A stretch of DNA of 64,000 nt from UBA6115 sp050953005 (GTDB lineage: Bacteria; Bacillota; Clostridia; Christensenellales; Aristaeellaceae): the NCBI GenBank assembly GCA_050953005.1, contig JBMNLV010000004.1, positions 124,001 to 188,000 of the forward strand, given 5' to 3'. A program made the position numbers and the translations under genes. Every line of letters begins with the position of its first letter. Position 1 is the first letter of the stretch. Shown piece after piece: positions 18,453 to 27,962 of the stretch. The notes below the pieces were generated by a model. The model had not been told where the DNA came from, ran no database searches, and was given only the letters and a program-made list of their open reading frames with translations.

Positions 18453-19973
18453 AAGTAGAGTTGGAACCACCTTATTATATTCCTTCAATAATTCGTCGTC
18501 GAAATTTACCCCTAGGCGGCAAGGCGTATCGAAAATCATGGTTTCTTGACCGGTCTTCGTATAAGGCTTCCATTTTGGCCCCTTGGGCAGGATAGGCTTG
18601 CCAGTCTTGGCAAAAGACGTCCACGAACCACACATGTTTTCCTCTAGAATGTCGGACACCTCGCCCATATTAGCAACAGGCACAAGGTTCACATTGTGGA
18701 AGACATAAGGAATTTCTGCACAGTGCCAAGCCAGTTTTCCGCCATCAATGGGGAACTCCTGACTAAACACATAATTATAGACGGGTGCCTTGGCCTGTAC
18801 AATGCGCTTGGAAAGGAAATTTTGGCCTTCCACACGAATACATGCCTCAAAGTACATAAGATCCACAATTAGCTTGTCGGGATACGCCTTGCGGAAGGCG
18901 GATATGAGGCGTTCGGTAGCTGTGCCGAACCTGCTTTTAAGTACATCACACTGCTCATCCTCAGTCATCTGATGTTTCTTGGGCAGAACGACTCCAAAAG
19001 CAAACTCACCAATCACAGTACCCACAATGATGGGAATGTTCGACGTCTCAGGACGGAAACCAATTTCTTTCCAATCGCCTAGAAAGAAATGATCTGGCAA
19101 AGGCGTTTCTCCGCAGTAGACCCACTGCTTACGCAATTCAGCTTGCACTTTTGTGTAAGCGACAGACAGCGTACGATAAGGTACGGTAGCGAGAGTGTTT
19201 GCATCATGTATTTCCAGTTCAGTCATGATGGCGTCTACGATTTGTTTACCGCTTTCCCCATTTTGCGGGTAGCGGAAGTTGGGTGTAATGCCGCTCATCA
19301 TAATGCACTTGTGGAACAATCCGTCCGCCTCTGGAATTTGCATCATGCTAGCCACTTTGTGTGCACCGCCGGATTGCCCAAAGAGGGTCACGTTGTTCGG
19401 GTCACCACCGAAGACAGTAATGTTTTCATGAACCCATTTGAGAGATGCTATGATGTCCTTGCTTCCGGCGTTGGCAGAATCCGGATAGCGGTCAGTGTGG
19501 GCTTTCAAATCCAAATAACCGATAATGTTCAACCTATGATTGATGGACACCACCACCACATCGCCATATTTACTCAAATTTGCACCGTCAAATGCTTCCA
19601 ACTCGATGGACGAACCCATGGTATAGCCTCCACCATGAATCCATACCATCACGGGGAGTTTAGCTTTGGGATCCAGACTCTGTGTCCATATGTTCAGGTA
19701 CTGACAATCCTCGGACTGGTACCAGTCTCTATGAGGAATAAAAATATCGCTGTCGTGCTTCTGAATGAATGCCGTGCAGCTGATTGCACCATAGTTGAGT
19801 GCGGATTTCACTCCCTCCCAAGGCTTTACAGGAACAGGTGCTTCGAATCGACCCGCTGTTGCGTAGCGAATGCCGCGGAAAATGTAGGTGGAATCTAATG
19901 CAAAGCCCTTTAGCTTACCGGCCTTGGTAGCAACAGTGGTTCTCTCGTCGCAGATGAACTGGCTCATAATCAC
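18441..19973 (-). CDS. Carboxylesterase type B / para-nitrobenzyl esterase-like
   Basis: A 510-residue alpha/beta hydrolase of the carboxylesterase type B family. The oxyanion-hole loop HGGG is at 113-116, the nucleophile elbow is FGQSGGA with Ser201, and the late segment LAWHCAEIPYVF holds the probable catalytic His. No signal peptide: cytoplasmic, hydrolysing carboxylic esters. The start overlaps the stop of the preceding gene (ATGA). Last gene of the locus B operon. Its final residues (LLMQV) lie inside a leftover insertion-sequence end, so the native C-terminus was replaced. Confidence 0.9.
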   Translation of the reverse strand: MIMSQFICDERTTVATKAGKLKGFALDSTYIFRGIRYATAGRFEAPVPVKPWEGVKSALNYGAISCTAFIQKHDSDIFIPHRDWYQSEDCQYLNIWTQSLDPKAKLPVMVWIHGGGYTMGSSIELEAFDGANLSKYGDVVVVSINHRLNIIGYLDLKAHTDRYPDSANAGSKDIIASLKWVHENITVFGGDPNNVTLFGQSGGAHKVASMMQIPEADGLFHKCIMMSGITPNFRYPQNGESGKQIVDAIMTELEIHDANTLATVPYRTLSVAYTKVQAELRKQWVYCGETPLPDHFFLGDWKEIGFRPETSNIPIIVGTVIGEFAFGVVLPKKHQMTEDEQCDVLKSRFGTATERLISAFRKAYPDKLIVDLMYFEACIRVEGQNFLSKRIVQAKAPVYNYVFSQEFPIDGGKLAWHCAEIPYVFHNVNLVPVANMGEVSDILEENMCGSWTSFAKTGKPILPKGPKWKPYTKTGQETMIFDTPCRLGVNFDDELLKEYNKVVPTLLMQV

Positions 19974-20689
19974 ACTTCCTTCGCAACAGTTTTATCAAGG
20001 AATTCCTTCAGACAGGTTCCGTAAGTTTCCCAATCAGTTGGCTCGGTGTTGCACCAGATTACAGGGTATCCACTTTTGCTTGCAATTGTCTGCGCTCCAT
20101 TGTCAGACCATTTCAGGAACAATGTTGTATCTGCAGGAACACAAGCTTCAACAATGCGCATGGGATCACTCGCGCTCAACACGTCCTCAGAAACCGGCCA
20201 CTTACCATAGATGGTTTCCATGTTATGACATTCAATGTCACCATTTGCATAGGCCTCTACACATGTAAAATCCGTGTCCACTGCACCAACAGCAGTGAAA
20301 CGCTCCGAGTAAAGAAGGCCTAGCTTGATAGCTCCCAACGCACCCATTTCAGCTCCAAAGCACAGGTTGTTTTCTTCTGTGTAAAGACCAAACAATCGAT
20401 TCAAATGCTGTGGTAACTCCTCTGAAATAAAAGTCCACCAGTGCATACCATACTTCATATTACAGAAATCGGAGCTGAGTCCCTCGGGCATCACAACCGC
20501 GATCCCGGCTTTACGCGACCATAACTCAATGCTTGTATAACGCACCCAATCGTTAGCATGTCCTCTGCGTACAGGCAGAAGCCATAAAACAGCCTTGGCG
20601 GCTACTGCACCCTCTTCAGGTATAAGAATGAAAAAGCGTGTAGTGTTCCTAAGCGATGGCATCATTTCCCTACATTCAATGAGTGCCAT
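19970..20689 (-). CDS. Esterase-fold protein lacking catalytic residues (pseudo-esterase)
   Basis: A 239-residue relative of the esterase-D/S-formylglutathione-hydrolase-like protein encoded just upstream. The fold landmarks align, but the nucleophile elbow GxSMGG of the neighbour (Ser117) is FGAEMGA here, with Glu114 instead of Ser. The acid-region turn reads KWSDNGA instead of CWGDEDH, and the His of GGHNFDMW is replaced in EPTDWETY. All three triad positions therefore seem lost while the frame stays open, which argues for a retained non-catalytic role (binding or subunit) rather than decay. It overlaps the upstream gene by 14 bases and the carboxylesterase by four. Confidence 0.75.
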   Translation of the reverse strand: MALIECREMMPSLRNTTRFFILIPEEGAVAAKAVLWLLPVRRGHANDWVRYTSIELWSRKAGIAVVMPEGLSSDFCNMKYGMHWWTFISEELPQHLNRLFGLYTEENNLCFGAEMGALGAIKLGLLYSERFTAVGAVDTDFTCVEAYANGDIECHNMETIYGKWPVSEDVLSASDPMRIVEACVPADTTLFLKWSDNGAQTIASKSGYPVIWCNTEPTDWETYGTCLKEFLDKTVAKEV

Positions 20690-21461
20690 TCACTTCGCCC
20701 CCTTCCAACATCCAGTCCAAAATTTCTTCCATCAGCTGGTCCCACATGTCAAAGTTATGTCCACCTTTTCCCACACGGATTGTGAGCGGAATGTTCATCT
20801 CTCTGAACTTTTCTACGGTTAAAATGTTCTCAAACCGTGCGTGATCCTCATCACCCCAACATAGGAACAATCGCGGCAGTCGGTGGCCATTTTGCTTGTG
20901 CTGACGAGCTCTCTCTACTACATCACCCTGCGTTCCACGGTATTGATCTGAACCCTCGAAGGCATGGTATAATTCCGGGCCACCCGGGTGCTGGCCCGTT
21001 TCTAGAAGTATCATCGTGTACACAATATCAATTGGAGACGAGCAAGCTGCTATGGAGTTGAAGTCGCCCGGGCGTTCCATCGCAAGCTTAAACGCACCAT
21101 GGCCTCCCATGGAGATGCCCAAGATGAAGCGTTTTACAGGGGCAGTAGGCAAGATGGGAAACATCTTGACAGAAAAGTCTACGACCTCCTTGAGCATGGA
21201 ATAGCTGTTTTCACCGTAAACCATATCTGTATACACACCAAGATGGCAAGATGGAGCCACGATAGCCATATTGCGATTTTCGCACAAACGCGGAACTGAG
21301 GAGTATATAATCGTGGATTTATATTCAGAGAACGCGCCATGCAGGAGATAAACCACCTTCAATGTGTCTGCGTTCTCCTGCCAGTGATCCGGCAAAAGTA
21401 CGCAGAATTCACCATCGCCTCCCAGCGCGGCGGACTGATACTGCACATCAAATATACGCAT
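20676..21461 (-). CDS. Alpha/beta-hydrolase esterase (esterase D-like)
   Basis: A 261-residue putative esterase with complete triad landmarks: YLLHGAFSEY (oxyanion region), LGISMGGHGAFKLA with Ser117, an acid in CWGDEDHARF and the His in GKGGHNFDMWDQ. The family includes S-formylglutathione hydrolases, acetyl- and feruloyl-esterases and tributyrin esterase (EstA). It is cytoplasmic. It directly follows the serine hydrolase gene (16-base gap) and overlaps the pseudo-esterase gene. A heteromer with that protein is possible. Confidence 0.88.
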   Translation of the reverse strand: MRIFDVQYQSAALGGDGEFCVLLPDHWQENADTLKVVYLLHGAFSEYKSTIIYSSVPRLCENRNMAIVAPSCHLGVYTDMVYGENSYSMLKEVVDFSVKMFPILPTAPVKRFILGISMGGHGAFKLAMERPGDFNSIAACSSPIDIVYTMILLETGQHPGGPELYHAFEGSDQYRGTQGDVVERARQHKQNGHRLPRLFLCWGDEDHARFENILTVEKFREMNIPLTIRVGKGGHNFDMWDQLMEEILDWMLEGGEVNGTH

Positions 21462-21477
21462 GATGATGACTCCGTTT

Positions 21478-22998
21478 TTACAATCCGATTCTGCGTGCCT
21501 TTGCAGTTTGAATTACCTTCGGCTTCCCCTCGTGGCGCATACCTTTGAAGACACTGATTGTTAGCTCCAGCCCTTCCAGCTTGAGTGTCACGTCATAAGC
21601 CATCCAAGAGTTCAACCAATGCAAGGAAAAATGAACCGTGTTCTCGTCCTCAAACCATCCAGTGCAGCAAGTCATGGGCAGATCAGGCATAACTTGATAG
21701 GTTCTGTTTGCTTTGAGCGTGCCATCCAACATCACTTTGAACACAGATTTTTGGTTTACAGTCACGATTAATTTGTCTTCCTCAAGCTTGAGCTTCAAAA
21801 ATTGTATGTCACGCGCAATGGAGGAATCGTAGAACATATGGTAGAATTCCACATTCCCGGGAAAGGCCTCCATCCAAAAATTAGCATGCCCCTCACGAAC
21901 AACATAGGTTCCGTTCAAAGCAGAAGCTTTGTTCGGTATGCGCTTCACCACTGGTGCAGGCAATGAGCGTTTGCTTTCGTAGTCACGAAGCTTAAAGAGT
22001 GCATCATTATCCTCCAACATGGGCTTACTAGTCATATCGTACAACAATGCCTGTAAGATGTTCAGCGTTTTCTGCACGCCATGCGGATGTACACCGCCCT
22101 CGTGCAGAGAGATAACAGCGTTCTTTTCAGGATCAATGATGCAGAACTGACCCTGCCCTCCATCAAAGCGATACACACCTGGTTTTCGGCACATCCAAAG
22201 CTGCCAACCATAGCCCACCTTGGCGTCCTCTGTACCGGGATCATTGGCGGTATCAATCTGCTTGCTTGTCGCCTGCTCCATCCATTCCCGGCTTACTATC
22301 TGTTCTCCAGAAGCATAGCCCTTATTGAGGTAGAAAAGGCCAAGGCGTAAATTAGCTTCGGTCGTAGACGAGGTGCCTGGCTCTGCAGCAATGCCGCTTC
22401 CGAAATGAAGCCATACCAGGTCGTCCTTGCCAATCCCAATCTTATCTAATAACTCTTTACGCAAAAAAGTATCCGTTGTCATTCCAGTCAACTTTTCCAC
22501 AAGTGCACCCAGTACGCAAGAACCAACGGAATTATAGCAAAAGTGTGATCCGGGTTTCTTTTCGATGGGATATCGGAGAAAATTCTCCATCCAGCAATCA
22601 TCGAAAAATGGCATCGCAGTCATGCCGCATGACATACTCATTACATCACGCAACTTGACTGTACGCATAGCATTGCTTGGTTCGATACCATAGAGTATAA
22701 ACTCCTCCTTCAGCAGATCCACAAGAAGATCATCCGGTGACAAAAGACCCTTAGTACATGCAATGCCGACAGCTGTACAAGTCCAGCTTTTGCCCATGGA
22801 ATGGTTAGTGTGCGGGAATTCAGGAGCGAAAGGTTTTGGCCAGGACTCAGAAATAACTGCCCCATTAATTGCGATCATCACACCATGTACCTCATTCTCA
22901 TTCGTGTCCAGCTCTTTGAGCGCTCGGAGGACATGGGCACTGCTAACACCTTGTTGTTCTGGACTAGTACGAAGAAGCGCAGTATTCCATAGATCCAT
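21478..22998 (-). CDS. Serine hydrolase, beta-lactamase/class C fold (locus B)
   Basis: A 506-residue paralogue of the locus A enzyme. The SxxK motif is Ser67-Met-Gly-Lys70 and the YxN motif Tyr155-Asn-Ser157. The C-terminal 170 residues form an accessory domain containing YVVREGHANFWMEAFPG. No signal peptide, hence cytoplasmic; EstB-like esterase or amidase activity is the best guess. It is the first gene after the binding protein, as in locus A, but separated by 77 bases carrying a hairpin. Confidence 0.85.
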   Translation of the reverse strand: MDLWNTALLRTSPEQQGVSSAHVLRALKELDTNENEVHGVMIAINGAVISESWPKPFAPEFPHTNHSMGKSWTCTAVGIACTKGLLSPDDLLVDLLKEEFILYGIEPSNAMRTVKLRDVMSMSCGMTAMPFFDDCWMENFLRYPIEKKPGSHFCYNSVGSCVLGALVEKLTGMTTDTFLRKELLDKIGIGKDDLVWLHFGSGIAAEPGTSSTTEANLRLGLFYLNKGYASGEQIVSREWMEQATSKQIDTANDPGTEDAKVGYGWQLWMCRKPGVYRFDGGQGQFCIIDPEKNAVISLHEGGVHPHGVQKTLNILQALLYDMTSKPMLEDNDALFKLRDYESKRSLPAPVVKRIPNKASALNGTYVVREGHANFWMEAFPGNVEFYHMFYDSSIARDIQFLKLKLEEDKLIVTVNQKSVFKVMLDGTLKANRTYQVMPDLPMTCCTGWFEDENTVHFSLHWLNSWMAYDVTLKLEGLELTISVFKGMRHEGKPKVIQTAKARRIGL

Positions 22999-23024
22999 GA
23001 TTTATCCCTCTTTACCTAGGTTAG

Positions 23025-23052
23025 GGGAGCCAACAGCCAGCTGCCGACTCCC
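23025..23052 (-). terminator. Hairpin after the locus B binding-protein gene
   Basis: On the minus strand a 12-bp stem (GGGAGTCGGCAG with CTGTTGGCTCCC, three G-U pairs) and a 4-base loop lie between the binding-protein stop and the serine hydrolase. No U-run follows; a stabiliser or attenuator is likely. Confidence 0.6.
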
Positions 23053-23075
23053 TCTTGAGTCAGGTTCGAAAAAGA

Positions 23076-24596
23076 TCACTTTCCAAGATAGATAGCCAAC
23101 TGAGCCTTGAAATCCTCGGTAATCCTGTCGATGCCCGCAGCATGCACATCTCTGCGGAACTGCTCAACCATCGCTTCTGTTTCGTCACCATAAAGGCCAA
23201 ATCCAAACGTCCACTGGTTTTCGTTCCACAAAGCAGAAATTACGGAAACTTCGGCAGCGTACATAGAGGAATCATAGTTAAAACCAATCGCGGGCATGGT
23301 GTCGTTTACTCGTTCCTCGGCGGTCTTTTGCCACGCAGCCAGTTCGGGAATCTCAATCTTTAGGGAGGGGTTACCGAGGCGCTGCATGGAGAAGATAACT
23401 TGATCGGTGGGGTAGCGATCATTGTTGGGGCCAAGAGAATAGGTTCCATCACCATTAAGAATGTAGTGCTCGCCTTCAAAACCATACACAAGCAGCATAT
23501 TAATTTCAGGATCATTCATCATCATATCCAGAGCAACAGCGGCTCGCTCTGTCTTGGAGGAGAGGTGCGGAAAGGAGTTACCGTAACGCATAAAACGATC
23601 ACGAGCAGTACGAGTAGTATCGTCCATACAGATGTACAACGGTACAATATCGTCGTTTTGTTGCATGTAGTTCATTGTGTAAAAGATGCCACTGAAGTTA
23701 ACAGCGGAAGTCCCTGCGGCAAAAGTATCTTCAAGTATACTCTCAGAAGAGATCACATCGGAAGCGAAAACTCCCTTTTTATAGTACTCAGCCATCGTCA
23801 GGCAGTACTCCATGAACTCGGGAGTGTCACCGAACCAGATGATATCATCCATTGTAACCGGATCCTTCTTCAAATCGTAGAAATACCAGATGCCGCTATT
23901 TGAGCTGCCGGCAACGCCCAAATTATACTTTGGGTTAAGCAGGCAGTGATGGCTGGGCCAGAAGCCCTGGCAGTTGATCGGATACACGCCTGTCCCCTTT
24001 TCCACCTCGGCGACCGCGAAGAGATATTCATCTAGCTTGTCCCAACTGTCGATATCTTCTGCCTTGAAGCCAGTCTTGTCCAGCCAGCCCTGACGGGTTA
24101 GAATTATCTGAGGTACAATGACCTCTGAGTAGTTGCGGGGCACGGTGTAGATTGTGCCTCCGACCTTAATCTCAGCCCAAGCATTGGCAGGCATGGCTTC
24201 GTAGGTTTTAGGCATGTAGGTCTTGAGGAACTCTTCGTCTAGAGCCTTGAAAGCGCCAGCGCGGGCGTTGTCAGCATAGTTACACCACTCAGCGGTATAG
24301 AGGATGTCAATGTCTGGAGACGCGCAGTAGAGAGTATAGTTCGCGATGAAATCCGCAAAGGAAATGTGTACGAAGTTAACTGTTGTGTTGATCCGTTCCG
24401 CCAATAGTTCGTTCACTTTGGTAGTTACGCGTTTCCAGTCCACCAAGCTATTGCCAACATGGTACATGGTGATCACATCAGGAGTAGAAAGATCCACACC
24501 GGGATAGTCGTTGAAGGATTCCGCGGTAACAGGCGCACCTATGACCGCCAATAGTACCAGAGTCAACAACAAAGTCAGAGATAGCATCCGTTTCAT
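23076..24596 (-). CDS. Extracellular solute-binding protein, LplA-like (locus B)
   Basis: About 506 residues; the ATG at 24596 (MKRMLSL) has AAAGGTGG eight bases upstream and is preferred to a GTG at 24608. Signal peptide with a Leu/Thr-rich core ending APVTAES; no lipobox. It parallels the locus A protein throughout, for example GDETEA in the C-terminal GFGLYGDETEAMVEQF versus GIFGDQTEAKLDEF, so the two systems arose by duplication. It captures the extracellular ligand for the two permeases encoded upstream. Confidence 0.88.
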   Translation of the reverse strand: MKRMLSLTLLLTLVLLAVIGAPVTAESFNDYPGVDLSTPDVITMYHVGNSLVDWKRVTTKVNELLAERINTTVNFVHISFADFIANYTLYCASPDIDILYTAEWCNYADNARAGAFKALDEEFLKTYMPKTYEAMPANAWAEIKVGGTIYTVPRNYSEVIVPQIILTRQGWLDKTGFKAEDIDSWDKLDEYLFAVAEVEKGTGVYPINCQGFWPSHHCLLNPKYNLGVAGSSNSGIWYFYDLKKDPVTMDDIIWFGDTPEFMEYCLTMAEYYKKGVFASDVISSESILEDTFAAGTSAVNFSGIFYTMNYMQQNDDIVPLYICMDDTTRTARDRFMRYGNSFPHLSSKTERAAVALDMMMNDPEINMLLVYGFEGEHYILNGDGTYSLGPNNDRYPTDQVIFSMQRLGNPSLKIEIPELAAWQKTAEERVNDTMPAIGFNYDSSMYAAEVSVISALWNENQWTFGFGLYGDETEAMVEQFRRDVHAAGIDRITEDFKAQLAIYLGK

Positions 24597-24664
24597 GATA
24601 ATTACCACCTTTCATAATATTCAGGCAATTTATATGCCTGTTATATCGGATCGTACATAAAGTT

Positions 24665-25564
24665 TCAGCCTTTTACGGCGCCAATGATCATGCCCTTGAT
24701 AAAATAGCGCTGTAGAAACGGATAGAGCAGAATGATAGGGCCTACGGTAACACAAGTCATGGCCATTTTCATGCTCGTCGAAGGAATTTCCGCTGTAGCG
24801 ATGGTTGTAAGCTCGCCTGAGGCTGCCAGCTGTTTCATAGCCTGAATGGAGGCTAGGATTTGCTGTAGCATGTATTGTAAACTCTGCATTTCCTGCTTAG
24901 TGATGAAAAGCATCGAGTAATACCAATCATTCCAATAGGAAAGCGCGATGAATAGCGTTAGTGTGGCCACCAAAGGTGTTGTCAGTGGGAAGATAAGCAT
25001 GGTGAAGATTTGGAAATCGTTTGCACCATCGATCTTACCACTTTCAATAATCTCAAAAGTGATACCTTTCATATAGTTCTTAGCAAGAATCATATTCCAC
25101 ACAGAGAACATTAGTGGAAGAATACGTGCAAGATAGTTCTCTTTGAAGCCTAGATAGATGGTACACATCAAGTACCACGGAACTAGTCCACCACTGAATA
25201 ACATGGTAAAGAAGAAGAACAGGGAAAAGACATTGCTCCACCTAAAATCGCGGCGAGCCAGTACATAGCCGGTCATGGTGGTCATCAGTACCGACAGCAG
25301 CGTTCCAATCGCTGTGACTGCAATCGTATTAACATAGGCTTGAACTATCTTTACAGGGTTGGAAAAAATATACTTGTACGCCTCAACAGAGAACTCTTGC
25401 GGCCAAATGCCATAGCCATTGCGAAGGAGAGACACCTCAGAGGTGAATGAGGATGCCAGAACAATCCAAAAAGGAATAAGACAGACCATACCAAAGAAAA
25501 ACAGCATTGTATAACTCAGGGCTGAAAGGCTGATTTTATCAAATTGGATATCCTTTACTCTCAT
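24665..25564 (-). CDS. Carbohydrate ABC permease, LplC/YtcP type (locus B)
   Basis: A 299-residue membrane protein with about six helices, EAA loop as ESGKIDGANDFQIFTMLIFP and the ending QRYFIKGMIIGAVKG. It pairs with the permease encoded 15 bases upstream and takes substrate from the locus B binding protein. Strongly similar along its length to the locus A protein at 14190. Confidence 0.92.
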   Translation of the reverse strand: MRVKDIQFDKISLSALSYTMLFFFGMVCLIPFWIVLASSFTSEVSLLRNGYGIWPQEFSVEAYKYIFSNPVKIVQAYVNTIAVTAIGTLLSVLMTTMTGYVLARRDFRWSNVFSLFFFFTMLFSGGLVPWYLMCTIYLGFKENYLARILPLMFSVWNMILAKNYMKGITFEIIESGKIDGANDFQIFTMLIFPLTTPLVATLTLFIALSYWNDWYYSMLFITKQEMQSLQYMLQQILASIQAMKQLAASGELTTIATAEIPSTSMKMAMTCVTVGPIILLYPFLQRYFIKGMIIGAVKG

Positions 25565-25579
25565 TTTTATGTCCTCATT

Positions 25580-26545
25580 TCAAAATAGCGAGTAATCCGG
25601 TTCAATTCGTTTAACCAGAGTATTAACCGCTATTATTGTCACAAAGCACAGCACGCTTTGATAGAACCCTGCTGCTGCTGTCATACCAAGGTTTGAATTG
25701 CCCAACATGCTACGATAAATGTAGGTATCTAAAATATCGGTCTTGCGCAAAAGTACACCATTATTGCCGATCAACTGGTAGAACATACCGAAGTCACCGC
25801 GAAAGATGCGGCCTACAGCAAGTAGCACCATTATAATGATGGTGGGCAGCAATGAAGGCACTGTGATGTAGACAATCTGCTGCCATTTGTTCGCACCATC
25901 TAAGACAGATGCTTCGTACAGTCCTGGATCAATGCCAGTAATGGCAGATAGATACACTACACTTCCGTAGCCAACATATTTCCATGCATTGAGTGCGATC
26001 AGGAGAACCGGCCATACGGATGGAGTTGTATTGATGTTCACCATATTGCCGCCAAAAAGTTCTACGATCTTTTTTATCGCACCATATTCATAGCTGAAGA
26101 GTGCCTGTACAATGGCAGCGGCGACAACCCAACTAATAAAGTAAGGCAAAAAAATGAAGGACTGGAAGCTTTTTTTGAACCATTTGCACGAGACCTCGTT
26201 AATAAAGATCGCAATGGTCATCTCCAGAAACGTATTGACCACGATGAAGGCGAGATTGTAGAGCATGGTGGCCTTTGTGAGTCTCCACAGCTTGCCCGAG
26301 ATAAACAGGAAGCGGAAGTTGTCCAGGCCGTTCCACGGACTCGCAAAGATACCGTCACGGTAATTAAATTGTTTAAAGCTCAATACGATACCACTCATAG
26401 GTAAATAGTGAAAAATCACAACATAAAGCACAGCTGGGATTAGCATGATAAGAAGCATCCAATTTTTTCGGATTGTATCCAGAAAGGTTTCACGCCGAAT
26501 TGCGACAGGAGAAATGGTAAGTATCCTTTTCTTCAATCCAATCAT
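25580..26545 (-). CDS. Sugar ABC permease, LplB type (locus B)
   Basis: A 321-residue membrane protein, six predicted helices, EAA loop YEASVLDGANKWQQIVYITVP and the end VKRIEPDYSLF. Its start overlaps the stop of the MFS gene by four bases (ATGA), so carrier and permease are translationally coupled. Paralogue of the locus A protein at 15112. Confidence 0.92.
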   Translation of the reverse strand: MIGLKKRILTISPVAIRRETFLDTIRKNWMLLIMLIPAVLYVVIFHYLPMSGIVLSFKQFNYRDGIFASPWNGLDNFRFLFISGKLWRLTKATMLYNLAFIVVNTFLEMTIAIFINEVSCKWFKKSFQSFIFLPYFISWVVAAAIVQALFSYEYGAIKKIVELFGGNMVNINTTPSVWPVLLIALNAWKYVGYGSVVYLSAITGIDPGLYEASVLDGANKWQQIVYITVPSLLPTIIIMVLLAVGRIFRGDFGMFYQLIGNNGVLLRKTDILDTYIYRSMLGNSNLGMTAAAGFYQSVLCFVTIIAVNTLVKRIEPDYSLF

Positions 26546-27750
26546 GCCTCCCTTTTAATAATAAGCAGATGGCCTCGTTTCATGAACCCATACACAATTA
26601 AGGTGATAAGCAAAATAACAATGGGAATAAGCATCCAAAGATAGATGTCGCTATACCCAGCTTTATCAGCAATAGCTCCGGCAATGAATGAACCGATACC
26701 ACTGCCCAAATCAAGGCCAGTGTAGAAAATGATCTGGGCCATGCCAATTTGCGCTTTTTCCACCATGCGCACGCTCCACGCCTGAGTGGTGGGGTTGATG
26801 CTGCCAAAGCTGAATGCATTGAAGAACGCAAGGATGAGGAAAACAAGCAAACTATTTGCGAAGTGCAGGCCAATCATCACCAATGCGTATACCATCAACG
26901 AGGGGATCAGCAGCGTCCACGGATGAATGTGATCGGAAAGCTTTCCGAAAAAGGGACGGATGAAAAGCAGAGAAAATGCGTTGACCGTGAAAAATAAGCC
27001 GATGTTGACAACACCTCTGCTTTCTGCTGTTAAGGCAATGAAGGAGGTTACTGCGCTTGCGGGGATCATGGAAATCATGATAACCAGCGTTGGAAACAGA
27101 GGGCTCCAGTTCATATCCTTAAAAGCGATTCTGCCACCGTAGCGTTTTTGACCAGCATCGCTGACAGTTTCGATATTTTTCAAGCAGAAGCATAAAATGA
27201 TGGCGACCACCAGAACACCAAAAGAAATAAGGAAAGTGTTGTGATAACCTACCATATCCACTAAAGTTAGTCCTAGATTGGGTGCTAATGCTTGGCCGAA
27301 AACGGAACCCAGACCGAACATTCCGATGCCAGCACCGATCTGGCTTGGTGGTAACGTAAGCGCAGCCAGCGTAGCAAGCGCAGCTGTACAAACACCCCAG
27401 CCCATACCCTGAACAAGCCTAAACAGGTACAACATTTCAGCAGTGTTGCTGATTGAATAACCAAACATGGATATGGAAATGAGTCCAAGCGCCAAGATAA
27501 TTGCCTTGCGGTATCTGCCCGATAAGTTAATCTGTGTAAGGGTTATGCGGCTAATAATAGATGTGATAGCGAACATAGTGCCAAGCATACCCGCCACTGA
27601 GTTGCCCAAATTGAGTGAAACTGCATATTTCGGCAAAATCGGTGTTAAGATGTGAAAGCCGATTGCATTGCAGATGTTGACTGCAAAAATCATAATGAAA
27701 GGAATCGACCACACTATATCTTTGTGTTTGGGCTGTATGGTATTATTCAC
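26542..27750 (-). CDS. MFS transporter (locus B)
   Basis: About 400 residues with twelve hydrophobic segments. The first helix starts at IVWSIPFIMIFAVNICNAIG and the loop between helices 2 and 3 includes ISRITLTQINLSGRYRKAI, the MFS loop region. A GTG at 27750 is taken as the start because GAGGGAG lies upstream; the frame is open to 27810, and GTG 27762 is also possible. It is the first gene of the locus B operon. Having a proton-linked carrier with an ABC importer suggests export of a product or efflux of a toxic aglycone or acyl group, though parallel uptake is also possible. Confidence 0.85.
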   Translation of the reverse strand: MNNTIQPKHKDIVWSIPFIMIFAVNICNAIGFHILTPILPKYAVSLNLGNSVAGMLGTMFAITSIISRITLTQINLSGRYRKAIILALGLISISMFGYSISNTAEMLYLFRLVQGMGWGVCTAALATLAALTLPPSQIGAGIGMFGLGSVFGQALAPNLGLTLVDMVGYHNTFLISFGVLVVAIILCFCLKNIETVSDAGQKRYGGRIAFKDMNWSPLFPTLVIMISMIPASAVTSFIALTAESRGVVNIGLFFTVNAFSLLFIRPFFGKLSDHIHPWTLLIPSLMVYALVMIGLHFANSLLVFLILAFFNAFSFGSINPTTQAWSVRMVEKAQIGMAQIIFYTGLDLGSGIGSFIAGAIADKAGYSDIYLWMLIPIVILLITLIVYGFMKRGHLLIIKREA

Positions 27751-27880
27751 GAAACCACTCACTCCCTCTCTGTAAACGAAATATAGCACAGCTTTGTTTC
27801 TTATGCGCAATAAATCGCAACCTGCAAAACCGATCAGGTAATAAATTGCAACTTTTTCGAAATTGGAGATTCATAAAGAG

Positions 27881-27909
27881 TTGTCACTTTCGGCAATTTA
27901 ATATATTAT
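27881..27909 (+). promoter_or_regulatory. Promoter of the locus B AraC gene
   Basis: TTGTCA at 27881-27886, a 17-base spacer and TATTAT at 27904-27909, about 55 bases before the TTG start. The divergent operon must start within the same 200 bases; a candidate for it could not be fixed. Confidence 0.5.
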
Positions 27910-27962
27910 TATTGTATAAACTATCGTCTGTACTGACGCATAAGCGAATGCGAGGGAATTAA

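Noticed and set aside
19089..19898. 269-codon plus-strand frame opposite the carboxylesterase
   Set aside because: Antisense to conserved esterase motifs; the product resembles no family.
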